In this document: piece by piece, positions 1 through 6,609 of the stretch | Layout of the letters: each line of letters opens with the position of its first letter | Position numbering within the stretch: the stretch's first letter is position 1 | Assembly: GCA_031273545.1 (NCBI GenBank) | Contig: JAISRQ010000038.1 | Coordinates: 1 to 12,021, forward strand | From: Holosporales bacterium | GTDB taxonomy: Bacteria; Pseudomonadota; Alphaproteobacteria; BNTO01 | Reading direction: 5' to 3' | Length of the DNA: 12,021 nt | Made by a program: the position numbers and the translations under genes | Notes under the pieces: generated by a model | Seen by the model: the letters and a program-made list of their open reading frames with translations, nothing else | The model's database searches: none | What the model was told of the DNA's origin: nothing

Positions 1-251
1 CTAAGGATTATTACATACGCGCGGGTGAACAGGGGCATTCGTTCGCTACAGAGGCTATCGGGAGAGTCAATTATAAGCTGATCAATAGTCGGCCTCCCCG
101 GGCGATAGAAGTTGAGAGACCAGCACATCGCCTATACCAAGCGGCAACGGTAGGGGAAGTTCAACCACAGGCGCTAACGATTGACAGAACAAGACCTCAG
201 GCGATAACAATCGTCATGTCCAGGGCGACAACAAGCGATAGACCCGAATGA
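1..251 (+). CDS. C-terminal end of an unknown repeat-containing protein (partial)
   Basis: One plus-strand frame is open from the window edge (first full codon at 3) to a TGA at 249-251, giving 82 residues with no start inside the window. I do not recognise the protein. It is rich in Arg, Pro, Gln, Thr and Ala and carries a degenerate short repeat built around P-x-A-I/L-x-I/V: PRAIEVERP, PQALTIDRT and PQAITIVMS, roughly ten residues apart in the last two copies. The DNA shows the same repeat as variants of caggcgataac. No membrane segment or catalytic motif is visible, so this may be a low-complexity tail of a longer surface or secreted protein. It converges on mnmA with a 55-bp gap. An uninterrupted frame of this length could arise by chance in a small percentage of cases, hence the moderate confidence. 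Confidence 0.5.
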   Translation, partial: KDYYIRAGEQGHSFATEAIGRVNYKLINSRPPRAIEVERPAHRLYQAATVGEVQPQALTIDRTRPQAITIVMSRATTSDRPE

Positions 252-285
252 AGAATGCCTGCAGGTCGTAAATCCAAGCAGTGAG

Positions 286-307
286 GTAACAGACATAAAA
301 CTGTTAC
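286..307. terminator. Stem-loop between convergent genes
   Basis: A perfect 7-bp inverted repeat (gtaacag / ctgttac) with an 8-nt A-rich loop sits directly at the mnmA stop codon, between the two convergent genes. There is no clear T run on either side, so a role as a bidirectional terminator is only inferred from position. Confidence 0.3.
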
Positions 308-1536
308 TACGCTGCCGTGCGTGCAATCCACCCGCCCCCCAGTACTGTGCCGTCAGACATACGGAACACCTCCGCTTGCCCAGGCGACACGCCGTACTGT
401 GGCTCATCAAACGTAATAACCGGGCCGTCCACGTCGTCAATCTCAAACACTGCGGGGATTGGTGGCATGGCGGATCTGTATTGCGTCAGTACAGGGAACT
501 TCTTTCGTGACTCTTCCTTTGGAGAACCTGAGGAAAGTTCTCCAGGGGCGGCTTCTGGGGAGAGTCGGGGATCCGATACTCCCACATGCCCAGCTTTTTG
601 GTTTTGGTCTAGGCCCAACATTTGGCGTGCAAGCGGATGATAATTACAATCCTTCATAAAAACCTTTTTAACAGCAAGTTGTTCCAATGGCCCAACGTAA
701 ACATTATTATCCACTATCTTGAACACATAAAGTGGATGTGGAGCAGATATCCCAAGGCCACGCCGTTGTCCTACCGTATAGTGCAGTGCTCCGTCATGCT
801 CGCCTAGCGCCTTATTATTCGCGTCAAGTATTGGCCCCGGCTTAATGTTCCAATTACACCCAGGGTTTTCTTTTAAAAACTCCCTAATAAACGTCGCATA
901 GCACCCGTCATACTCAGACAAAAAGCATATGTCCTGGCTATCCGGCTTTTGCGCAACAGTGATTCCGCGTGTACTTGCGTACTTGCGAACGTTGCTCTTT
1001 ACGGCGCGCCCCAGTGGGAATACGGCCATATCAAGCTGAGCTGCGGAAATTCCAAACATAAAATAGCTCTGGTCGCGTCCCCTGTCCTCTGCGGGGCAAA
1101 GTGCAGACACGCCGTTTATGGACTTCTTGAGTGCGTAGTGACCCGTAGCAACAAAGCCCGCACCGATCTTTTGAGCATAACCACAGAAGGCGTCAAATTT
1201 CACGTAATAATTACAAAGCGCGCAAGGCAACGGGGTCTCGCCAGTACAGTAGGCTTCGACGAACGGCCGAATCACATGCTCCTCGAATTGTTCGCGATAA
1301 TCAATCGTCTCGACGGAGACGCCAAGCAACGCCCCAACAGACTTCGCGTCCTTTTCTGCATTTTCTACGGACCTCGCATTAAACAGCTTGAGGTACACCC
1401 CGTGAACAGTGCACCCGTTAGCTTGAAGGATCGCTGCGGTGGTTGAGGAATCCACCCCACCGGAGATTCCCAACACAACATCAGACCCCGGTGGAGGCAA
1501 CATTCCCGGATCACAAAACGGCGGCAATTCAGACAT
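307..1536 (-). CDS. mnmA: tRNA-specific 2-thiouridylase MnmA
   Basis: MnmA (TrmU) makes the 2-thio group of the wobble uridine U34 in Lys, Glu and Gln tRNAs, using ATP to adenylate U34 and a cysteine persulfide as sulfur carrier in the cytoplasm. The 409-residue protein shows the PP-loop SGGVDSS at 25-31, the first catalytic cysteine at C108 in TPLPCALCN, ATGHY at 130-134, the second catalytic cysteine at C204 in KPDSQDICF, and YTVGQRRGLG at 253-262. The C-terminal barrel ends in SPGQAEVF and LGGGWI. ATG at 1536 fits the usual length before the P-loop; no strong ribosome site is seen. The protein is longer than the usual 360-390 residues because of an extra segment at about 306-347, Ser/Pro/Glu/Lys-rich, between the substrate-binding and barrel regions. 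The corresponding DNA is highly palindromic. All key residues are present, so the enzyme is probably active. Confidence 0.97.
   Translation of the reverse strand: MSELPPFCDPGMLPPPGSDVVLGISGGVDSSTTAAILQANGCTVHGVYLKLFNARSVENAEKDAKSVGALLGVSVETIDYREQFEEHVIRPFVEAYCTGETPLPCALCNYYVKFDAFCGYAQKIGAGFVATGHYALKKSINGVSALCPAEDRGRDQSYFMFGISAAQLDMAVFPLGRAVKSNVRKYASTRGITVAQKPDSQDICFLSEYDGCYATFIREFLKENPGCNWNIKPGPILDANNKALGEHDGALHYTVGQRRGLGISAPHPLYVFKIVDNNVYVGPLEQLAVKKVFMKDCNYHPLARQMLGLDQNQKAGHVGVSDPRLSPEAAPGELSSGSPKEESRKKFPVLTQYRSAMPPIPAVFEIDDVDGPVITFDEPQYGVSPGQAEVFRMSDGTVLGGGWIARTAA
509..583 (-). repeat. Palindromic in-frame insertion inside mnmA
   Basis: Three inverted repeats lie within 75 bp: gactct (509-514) with agagtc (561-566); ggagaac (521-527) with gttctcc (537-543), both perfect; and a hairpin over 558-583 with nine Watson-Crick pairs plus one G-T around a 4-nt loop. 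The first and third share 561-566 and so are mutually exclusive. The stretch encodes residues about 320-343 of MnmA, in the part with no counterpart in standard MnmA. This resembles the in-frame palindromic elements known from Rickettsia genes, but no sequence identity to those is claimed. Confidence 0.5.
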
Positions 1537-1569
1537 ATACGCAACAAAGATTCAGATATTATCTTGTGC

Positions 1570-1575
1570 ATTATA
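1570..1575 (-). promoter_or_regulatory. Probable -10 box for mnmA
   Basis: On the minus strand a perfect TATAAT lies about 34 bp before the mnmA ATG, which would give a leader of roughly 25-28 nt. No convincing -35 hexamer is found 16-18 bp further upstream, so this is a sequence match supported by position only. Confidence 0.45.
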
Positions 1576-1611
1576 CCTAGTCACTTGGACCGCGCCTAGA
1601 GTCTAATCGGC

Positions 1612-1896
1612 CTATGCCAAACTCTCTGCGACACTACGCGCTTTCAACCCCCTACTTATGCCCCCCATTCTTCCCATCAACACGTACTTTCCGTGATTCA
1701 TCTGCGCGGCCCGCATCCGCCCGCCTTTGCGTCCTAGAGAAACGTACCCTCCTTCTTCAATTTGTTGAGATCTTACTTTTCCGCCAATACGCGCGATCTC
1801 CTTTACCTTGTCTTTCGACATTGCCGCGAACCCCCTGGGGATTTTGTATGCGACAACATCTTTCTCCATGTTTTCGTCTCTGCTCGAGTATGCCAT
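1612..1896 (-). CDS. KGG-motif small stress-type protein
   Basis: A 94-residue, strongly basic soluble protein. It begins with a short acidic stretch, then RGFAAMSKDKVKEIARIGGK, which fits the start of the KGG family (the YciG / Con-10 type stress proteins: GFAAM-D-x-[KR]-...-IA-x-[KR]GG). Three GG-centred repeats follow: ARIGGKVR, GRKGGRMR and GRMGGISR, spaced about 22 residues apart. No signal peptide or membrane segment is present. Members are induced in stationary phase or stress; the biochemical role is not settled and I do not infer one. ATG at 1896 has AGAAG five bases upstream; a GTG at 1902 in the same frame overlaps that site and is less likely. It lies 75 bp upstream of mnmA on the same strand, but mnmA seems to have its own -10. 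Confidence 0.75.
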   Translation of the reverse strand: MAYSSRDENMEKDVVAYKIPRGFAAMSKDKVKEIARIGGKVRSQQIEEGGYVSLGRKGGRMRAAQMNHGKYVLMGRMGGISRGLKARSVAESLA

Positions 1897-2209
1897 ATTC
1901 ACTTCTAAAAAAACAACCCCTGGTAGAAAACTATCAAATATAGTTCCCTCAAGGGAAGGACAAATCTAGATGATTTGTCAACTTGCGGTTGTGTAGAAGA
2001 ACGAGATGCAAGCTTAATGAACACCATCTTTGGCCAAGCTTTGATCAATATGCGAAAATCAGTGGTAGTATCAACCTGAGGTTGTGCAACAGAGGGAGGA
2101 AGCGAGCCTAACCTAACAAACACGTCCTCTCGTATGTGGAAGCAATTGTCGTATCATGAAAAAATGTGCCAGACTTCAAAGAAGAGGTCGTTACACGGGG
2201 GATTGAAGC
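1897..2209. other. Divergent intergenic region with chained small inverted repeats
   Basis: A 313-bp gap separates the KGG gene (minus) and the next operon (plus). It holds four inverted repeats in a row: aactat/atagtt (1929-1945), ttccct/agggaa (1944-1957), caaatc/gatttg (1961-1977) and caac/gttg (1979-1991). About 90 bp later a related caacctgaggttg (around 2072-2085) forms a second copy of the tcaac-tg-ggttgtg motif seen at 1978. No convincing full sigma-70 promoter was found for either neighbour. A 72-codon minus-strand frame here (1905-2123) is not supported as a gene. Confidence 0.4.
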
Positions 2210-2710
2210 GTGAATGCATTTTGTTCAGACATGTTTGACTCAATTGCGCGCTCGATTGAATCGTTGGAGGAGAATGCTTCCGTGAGGGAAATCGCGCTAA
2301 AGGTTACGATGACAATTCAAGACGTGTATGTGCGCCACGTGAAGGATGCTTGGGACGAGGGAGGTGCGGCGTTTTTTTGCAAGTTACGGGAAGGCTGCGA
2401 ATGGGCGGATGCACCGAATGGGGACTTGGAAAGCAGGGAACGAGAGAATGCGCTGAAGGGGGACTTGGAAAGCGGGGAACGAAAAAATGCACCGAAGGAT
2501 GACTTAGTTAATACAGAAGTGCGCTTGCTACAAATAAATAAATTAGCGGGCACAATGGTAAAAAACGTTATGGACGTTAATAGTAAATATTTACAAAAAA
2601 TGTATCGTTACGTTGCGCAGGGAACGGAGCCAGCGTCGGACATTGTTACGCAACACAAGGGGGAGGTAGATCGCGTGCTTACGCAATATTATAGGGATAT
2701 GTTCCAATAA
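2210..2710 (+). CDS. Unknown helical protein with 13-residue tandem repeat
   Basis: A 166-residue soluble protein I do not recognise. The predicted start is GTG at 2210: an in-frame TGA lies two codons upstream and a ggggga ribosome site ends 7 bases before it. Residues 1-62 and 102-166 look helical, with regular Leu/Ile/Val spacing and many charges. Between them, residues 68-100 carry a charged 13-residue repeat (GDLESRERENA, GDLESGERKNA, then a partial DDL copy). The ends have no signal peptide or membrane helix. It is followed after 13 bp by the exported protein gene at 2724 in the same direction, so the two are probably co-transcribed. A cytoplasmic partner of a secretion or pilus-like machine is possible from context only. 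The repeat could vary in copy number between strains. Confidence 0.65.
   Translation: MNAFCSDMFDSIARSIESLEENASVREIALKVTMTIQDVYVRHVKDAWDEGGAAFFCKLREGCEWADAPNGDLESRERENALKGDLESGERKNAPKDDLVNTEVRLLQINKLAGTMVKNVMDVNSKYLQKMYRYVAQGTEPASDIVTQHKGEVDRVLTQYYRDMFQ
2409..2506 (+). repeat. 39-bp tandem repeat within the 2210 gene
   Basis: Two full 39-bp units (2409-2447 and 2448-2486) and a partial third (2487-2506) each start with atgc-c-gaa and contain gggacttggaaagc-gggaac. The unit length is a multiple of three, so copy-number change would keep the reading frame. The copies differ at only a few bases, which suggests recent duplication. Confidence 0.85.
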
Positions 2711-2723
2711 AAAGGGGGGAAAT

Positions 2724-3107
2724 ATGAAAATGAACTTTGGGGGGAAACAGCTTTGGGTTGTTTTGTGCGTTTTGGCGCGAGCTGAAGGAACGGAAACGAA
2801 TATATTGAATAGCGCAGATTTACTGGCGGATACCATTGCCGATTATAGCGAAGCGTATGGATTGTCTTCTAATCAGTTGTTTTCGCTACAGGGAATTTTA
2901 TTTGTTGGTGACTCATGGGTAGTTTGGGTCAACAACAAGGAAATAAGTGATGCATCTAAACATAGCATTAGAATTGGAACAAAAACGGTAAGTATATTAC
3001 AGGTTACGCCGTATGCCGTAACGGTAAAGTGTGGCGAGGATGAGCCTGTCACCGTAGGAGTTGGGCGCTCTTATGACATAAAGGCACACGAATTCGCGGA
3101 TTTTTGA
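2724..3107 (+). CDS. Small exported protein, GspB/MshK/PilP-like
   Basis: A 127-residue protein starting at ATG 2724, just after a ggggggaa ribosome site; ATG 2730 is an alternative with more standard spacing. A short signal peptide is visible: basic start, hydrophobic LWVVLCVL, and an ARA cleavage site at about residue 20, so the protein should be periplasmic or secreted. The mature part has the line LQGILFVGDSWVVWVNNK, then an I-x-I-x-x-V-x-P-x-x-V segment and a final VGVGRSYD. This order (a short 'L-x-GI-x-x...vWINgk' strand, a loop, then 'I-x-x-V-x-x-x-x-V') is typical of small accessory proteins of type II secretion and type IV pili (GspB, GspC C-terminal part, MshK, PilP). The match is by eye and weak. 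It is probably the second gene of an operon with 2210. No other secretion genes are in the window. Confidence 0.6.
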   Translation: MKMNFGGKQLWVVLCVLARAEGTETNILNSADLLADTIADYSEAYGLSSNQLFSLQGILFVGDSWVVWVNNKEISDASKHSIRIGTKTVSILQVTPYAVTVKCGEDEPVTVGVGRSYDIKAHEFADF

Positions 3108-3160
3108 GGGAGATTTGTTCTTGAGAAAATTGACAATACGGACAAAAAAATGATTTTTTT

Positions 3161-3186
3161 ATCGGAAATATACCGAAAACTCCGAT
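3161..3186. repeat. Short inverted repeat downstream of the 2724 gene
   Basis: atcgga (3161-3166) and tccgat (3181-3186) flank a 14-nt spacer that contains a further tcgg/ccga pair. A T run comes before it, not after it, so it is a poor plus-strand terminator; on the minus strand the run would follow it. Confidence 0.3.
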
Positions 3187-3226
3187 ATGTGTGGATTAGA
3201 ATTAGAAGAATCACAGGCGTTTGTTG

Positions 3227-3256
3227 AAGTAAAAGTCCTCAAAAGTAAAAGTCCTC
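3227..3256 (+). repeat. Tandem 14-bp direct repeat, 16-bp period
   Basis: aagtaaaagtcctc occurs at 3227-3240 and again at 3243-3256, exactly repeated with a 2-bp spacer. The second copy runs into a 13-bp palindrome tcctca-t-tgagga. The repeat lies within the gene-free stretch before ppiD and might be a binding site; function is unknown. Confidence 0.6.
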
Positions 3257-3275
3257 ATTGAGGAGAACTAAGTCA

Positions 3276-3433
3276 AAAAAAAGGAGGGCGCACCCCACCA
3301 CCACCCTTTAACCCTATCATAAAAAGGTTAATAAAATGTTAACGCTAAGAAACGGTAAATTTGCGGTTAACGGTTCTTTAACTTTTTTCTGCTAGGATTT
3401 ATAGGTGGTGGTGGGGTGCGCCCTTCTTTTTTT
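3276..3433. repeat. 158-bp imperfect palindromic element
   Basis: The two ends, 3276-3305 and 3404-3433, are inverted repeats matching at 29 of 30 positions (A run, then gaagggcgcaccccaccacc-type sequence). The same axis continues inward: 3319-3343 pairs with 3366-3390 at 19 of 25 positions, with further G-T pairs, and the intermediate 13 positions match at 8. The loop is about 22 nt. The G+C-rich arms contrast with the A+T-rich inside. One strand could fold into a single long hairpin, as expected of a MITE-like or repetitive palindromic element; no target-site duplication was found at the edges. It may also stop transcription, since each arm ends in an A or T run. Confidence 0.8.
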
Positions 3434-3585
3434 GGGCAGCTATCCGATTCCCCTTGGCAGCCATTCACTTCCTCTATTTTGGCACCTTTTCGTAACTCGA
3501 TCTTTATACAAAAGCAAAGGGTTCTTGAACGTCAAGCCCCTTTTGTTTACACTTAATTATTGGCGTAAGTTTAAGATATTTTTAC

Positions 3586-5472
3586 ATGTTACAACAAATT
3601 CGTGCCCGCTCGGGTAGTCTCGTTATAAAGATTGTGTTGTCGATCATTGGTGCTAGCTTTGTGGTATTTGGCGTGGCCGATATTGTGCGCATCATAATGG
3701 CGACTCCTCCTGTTGCAAAAATGGGAAAGTTGAGTATATCTTTTGATGAATTTTACACATCATATCAACGTTACTTCGCGCATTTGATGCAGCAAGAACA
3801 GAAGGTCCCTGAGGCTGTGATCGCTAATGCGCCGAACGAAGTGTTAAAGCAGCTCATTGCAGCAAAGATAATAGAGTGCGAACCTGAGCGTCTCGGCATA
3901 TTGGCTCCGTCGTCTGTTGTGGATAATTATATAAAGAACGTGCCGTATTTTCAGAAAGATGGTCAATTCGACGGAGATCAATTCGCTCAAGCTTTGACCC
4001 GATTGGGCACGTTTCCCCAAGAGTTCATGCGAAATATAAACAAGCAACTTGTTCAGCAACAGTTTTTATTGCCATTAACATCGGGGGCCGTCTTAAATAC
4101 GCCTTACATTGATCTGCTGATGAGTGCGGTTCGTTGCAAGAAACACTTTGAAATAGTGGAGGTTCCTGGGTCGGCAATAAAAGCGTCCGAGCCTTCTGAA
4201 CAAAAATTGGAGGCCTGGCTCAAAGATCATTCCGATCAATATTGTGTCCCAGAACAAAGGAATATTTCGGTTTTGTTGGTCGACCACGAAGCAATCGTAT
4301 CCACCATTACCGTAAGCGAGCGCGATGTTAACGAAGAAATGAACGCACGCCAAACGCAAGCTCACGATGTGCGGGACGTTTGTGCGTTCGCGTTTGATTC
4401 TGAGTCTGATGCGATTGATGGGCAAAAAATAATATTGACCGAAAAGTCCGTGGATAAAATAAAAAAGGTACTTCCTGGCGTAGGAATTTTCTCTGTGGAT
4501 ATGACAACTTTGCCAGCGAATATTGCGGATGTGATTACGGGACTAAGCGAGTGGGAGTCGTGGGGCCCTTTGGCGGCTGGGAAACAATACATTGTTTACG
4601 TGGTCACAAAAATAACAAAAAATCCGGTTGTTGCGGTAAAAAGGGAGGATGTCGTCCTTGAATTGAAAAAAAGGAAACTTCCTGCGAAGGTTGAGCATAT
4701 CAAGGACCAAATTGATGATGCATTGGCTAGCGGCAAGACTATTGGTGAGTTGAAGTCTCAATTTCCTGTAAAAGTGGTGGACGTGTCCGGGATAAGCGAA
4801 GAAAATTGCAAGGAAAAGCTTGAAGGGGCTGGGTTAGACGAAAAAGTCAGGGACGCTGTTATGGGCCAAGTATTTTCGTTGGAAAAGAATAGCGACAGTT
4901 TGTTTGCAGACGTGCCAAATTATTCGGTAATGGTGCGCATAACGGATGTAGTGGCCAAACATGAGCCCAAGTTAGCCGCAGTAAAGGACAAGGTACGGGC
5001 CGATTGGATGAAGCATGACGCGCGAAATAAGTCGTTTGACTGGGCGTCGGCGGAGTTTGGAAACGTACACGATGATCATACGTTGTGGGCGCCGTCTGTT
5101 GCGAGACTGAAACTGAATGTGAAGAAGTTGGCTGCCTCGCGGTTAGACTTGCTTACAAGTCAGCATGAATTGTCGAAGATTTTCTCGCACAGCTCTGTAG
5201 AGCGGTTAATGTTACAGAAGAAGCATTCGGTTGCTTATATGGATACGACGGATGGGCGCGTTGTGGTTGTTTTCGTGGCGGATACGTCGTATGACGCGAG
5301 CGATGCGCTGAATACGAGTAAGGTCGAACTACAGGAAAGGTTTCGCAAGATGATAGAAGAACAGGCGAAGACTGATTGCGTGCATATTGTGAGGGATAGC
5401 GTGGTGGAGTCATATAACGTGAAGGTAAATGAAAAAGTATTAAAGATGGCAACGAGGCGGAGGGGAGATTAG
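3586..5472 (+). CDS. ppiD: PpiD-like peptidyl-prolyl isomerase / periplasmic chaperone
   Basis: A 628-residue membrane-anchored periplasmic folding factor, close to the length of PpiD. The N-terminus is the typical MLQQIRARSGS lead followed by one membrane segment at about 12-38, placing the rest in the periplasm. Residues 45-175 form a SurA_N-type chaperone domain including the hallmark PYFQKDGQFDGDQF at 120-133. A parvulin-like region follows at about 220-350 (from VPEQRNISVLLV to IVYVVTKI), but standard catalytic residues cannot be picked out, so isomerase activity is uncertain, as in several PpiD/SurA relatives. The C-terminal half is charged and helical and ends in a basic ATRRRGD. There is no clear ribosome site before the ATG at 3586, but the start agrees with the family N-terminus. 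A membrane-anchored chaperone just before an outer-membrane barrel gene fits a role in folding exported proteins. Confidence 0.88.
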   Translation: MLQQIRARSGSLVIKIVLSIIGASFVVFGVADIVRIIMATPPVAKMGKLSISFDEFYTSYQRYFAHLMQQEQKVPEAVIANAPNEVLKQLIAAKIIECEPERLGILAPSSVVDNYIKNVPYFQKDGQFDGDQFAQALTRLGTFPQEFMRNINKQLVQQQFLLPLTSGAVLNTPYIDLLMSAVRCKKHFEIVEVPGSAIKASEPSEQKLEAWLKDHSDQYCVPEQRNISVLLVDHEAIVSTITVSERDVNEEMNARQTQAHDVRDVCAFAFDSESDAIDGQKIILTEKSVDKIKKVLPGVGIFSVDMTTLPANIADVITGLSEWESWGPLAAGKQYIVYVVTKITKNPVVAVKREDVVLELKKRKLPAKVEHIKDQIDDALASGKTIGELKSQFPVKVVDVSGISEENCKEKLEGAGLDEKVRDAVMGQVFSLEKNSDSLFADVPNYSVMVRITDVVAKHEPKLAAVKDKVRADWMKHDARNKSFDWASAEFGNVHDDHTLWAPSVARLKLNVKKLAASRLDLLTSQHELSKIFSHSSVERLMLQKKHSVAYMDTTDGRVVVVFVADTSYDASDALNTSKVELQERFRKMIEEQAKTDCVHIVRDSVVESYNVKVNEKVLKMATRRRGD

Positions 5473-5628
5473 CGAGGGCTGCAATGATTGTGCGGGGAAA
5501 CTGACGGGAAATGAGCTTTTGTTTGTCCAAAGAATCATTTGAGGTGATCGAGGTATTCAGATTATGCGGAAGCTCGTTGCGCTTTGCGGTTGGTTGTGAT
5601 TTTTATGCGTGTGGGGGAAACAAACGTA

Positions 5629-6531
5629 ATGCGACAACTGAAATATATTTTGCTGATGATCGCGGCGCCTGCGAATGCAACACCAACTGCCACTGGTTTT
5701 TTTGTCGAGATCAATGGAGACAAAGCGTACGCGTCTATAAGCGAATACTTTCGCAATGAAGGAGAAAACAGTAGTCAGCAATCGCTCTTCTTTAAGGGAA
5801 GCGCAAACGCATGGTCTGTCGGCCTGGGGCTTGGCTGGGGAAAGGAGCTGGTGTGTAATTTTTATGCAGGTGGAAGCGCTTTCTTTAAGTACAACACTGC
5901 GGATATAGCTTTGGACGAAAAGGATCCTGGGAAAACGGTACACTTTGTCCCGAATGGCGGAGAGGGGAATACGTATGGCCTCTCGCCGTGTGCTATGAGC
6001 ATTAAACCAATGTTTTCCTTCGGTGGGAGCGTACTACTAGGGTACAAAGCTATCCCCAATTTGCTTGTCTGCTTATCTCTTGGATGTGAGTGGACCCAAT
6101 TCTTTATAAATCAGTCGTTTCTTGGACTTGAAAGCGTAGGCAACGGTTATTTCAACGTTATGGGTTTTAGCCAAGGGGCAAGCATATCTAAAATCGTCGA
6201 GGTCGATGGAGAAAAAGATGGAAAACCAGAAAAAGTCCCGATGTCTATTACCTTAATTAATAATGGCGAATTAAAAGCTACAATAATGCATTTTCTTCCT
6301 GGTATTGTGGTTAGGTATTACTTGCTAAAAAATGTATATGCAGGGGCAGATGCGTCCCTTAGCATAGGAATGAACAAGCTTCTTAATGCTCAATGTTTTT
6401 TAAAAAGTGGAACATACGTTGTAGGAGAGGCGCAATCGCGGGAAATGTATTCAGTGGACAAGTTAAAATCGACTCCATATGCCAAGGGTTTTGGGTTCCG
6501 AATCGGAGTTAGTGTGGGGCTTACGTTCTGA
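5629..6531 (+). CDS. Exported outer-membrane beta-barrel protein
   Basis: A 300-residue surface protein. I chose ATG 5629 over the in-frame TTG 5584 and ATG 5605. It is preceded by a ggggga site about 10 bases away and gives a proper signal peptide: MRQLK, hydrophobic YILLMIAAP and ANA cleavage at about residue 17. The mature chain shows alternating hydrophobic/polar strands with many Gly, Tyr and Phe (AWSVGLGLGWG, FYAGGSAFFKYN, FSFGGSVLLGYK, LVCLSLGCEW, LPGIVVRYYLL, VYAGADASLSIGMN) and ends in FRIGVSVGLTF. The terminal Phe is the usual BAM recognition signal. An 8- to 10-stranded barrel is likely, with long polar loops such as the charged EVDGEKDGKPEK. It could belong to the broad outer-membrane beta-barrel / surface antigen group of Rickettsiales, but no specific family motif was recognised. 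It lies 156 bp after ppiD. Confidence 0.75.
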   Translation: MRQLKYILLMIAAPANATPTATGFFVEINGDKAYASISEYFRNEGENSSQQSLFFKGSANAWSVGLGLGWGKELVCNFYAGGSAFFKYNTADIALDEKDPGKTVHFVPNGGEGNTYGLSPCAMSIKPMFSFGGSVLLGYKAIPNLLVCLSLGCEWTQFFINQSFLGLESVGNGYFNVMGFSQGASISKIVEVDGEKDGKPEKVPMSITLINNGELKATIMHFLPGIVVRYYLLKNVYAGADASLSIGMNKLLNAQCFLKSGTYVVGEAQSREMYSVDKLKSTPYAKGFGFRIGVSVGLTF

Positions 6532-6609
6532 TGAACAATGGCTCCCCAACACTGTGATTCCGACTCAATAGCTGTAGTCAATTAACCTTGCGCCTTACTA
6601 AGAGCTCTT

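Noticed and set aside
949..1446. 165-codon plus-strand frame opposite mnmA
   Set aside because: It is an antisense shadow of a gene with all catalytic motifs present.
1555..1615. tRNA-like stretch between mnmA and the KGG gene
   Set aside because: No acceptor stem pairing, no GTTC-type T-loop and no anticodon arm could be assembled.
1905..2123. 72-codon minus-strand frame with two QPQVD motifs
   Set aside because: The repeat is explained by the duplicated inverted-repeat motif in the DNA; there is no ribosome site or family resemblance, and the frame crosses several palindromes.
5564..5599. Short MRKLVALCGWL frame resembling a signal peptide start
   Set aside because: It stops after 11 codons and is in another frame from the barrel; a single shift does not join it to a better N-terminus than the one at 5629.
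5511..5759. 82-codon plus-strand frame before and overlapping the barrel gene
   Set aside because: It is out of frame with the well-supported signal peptide and barrel, has Cys-rich random composition and overlaps 130 bp of the real gene.
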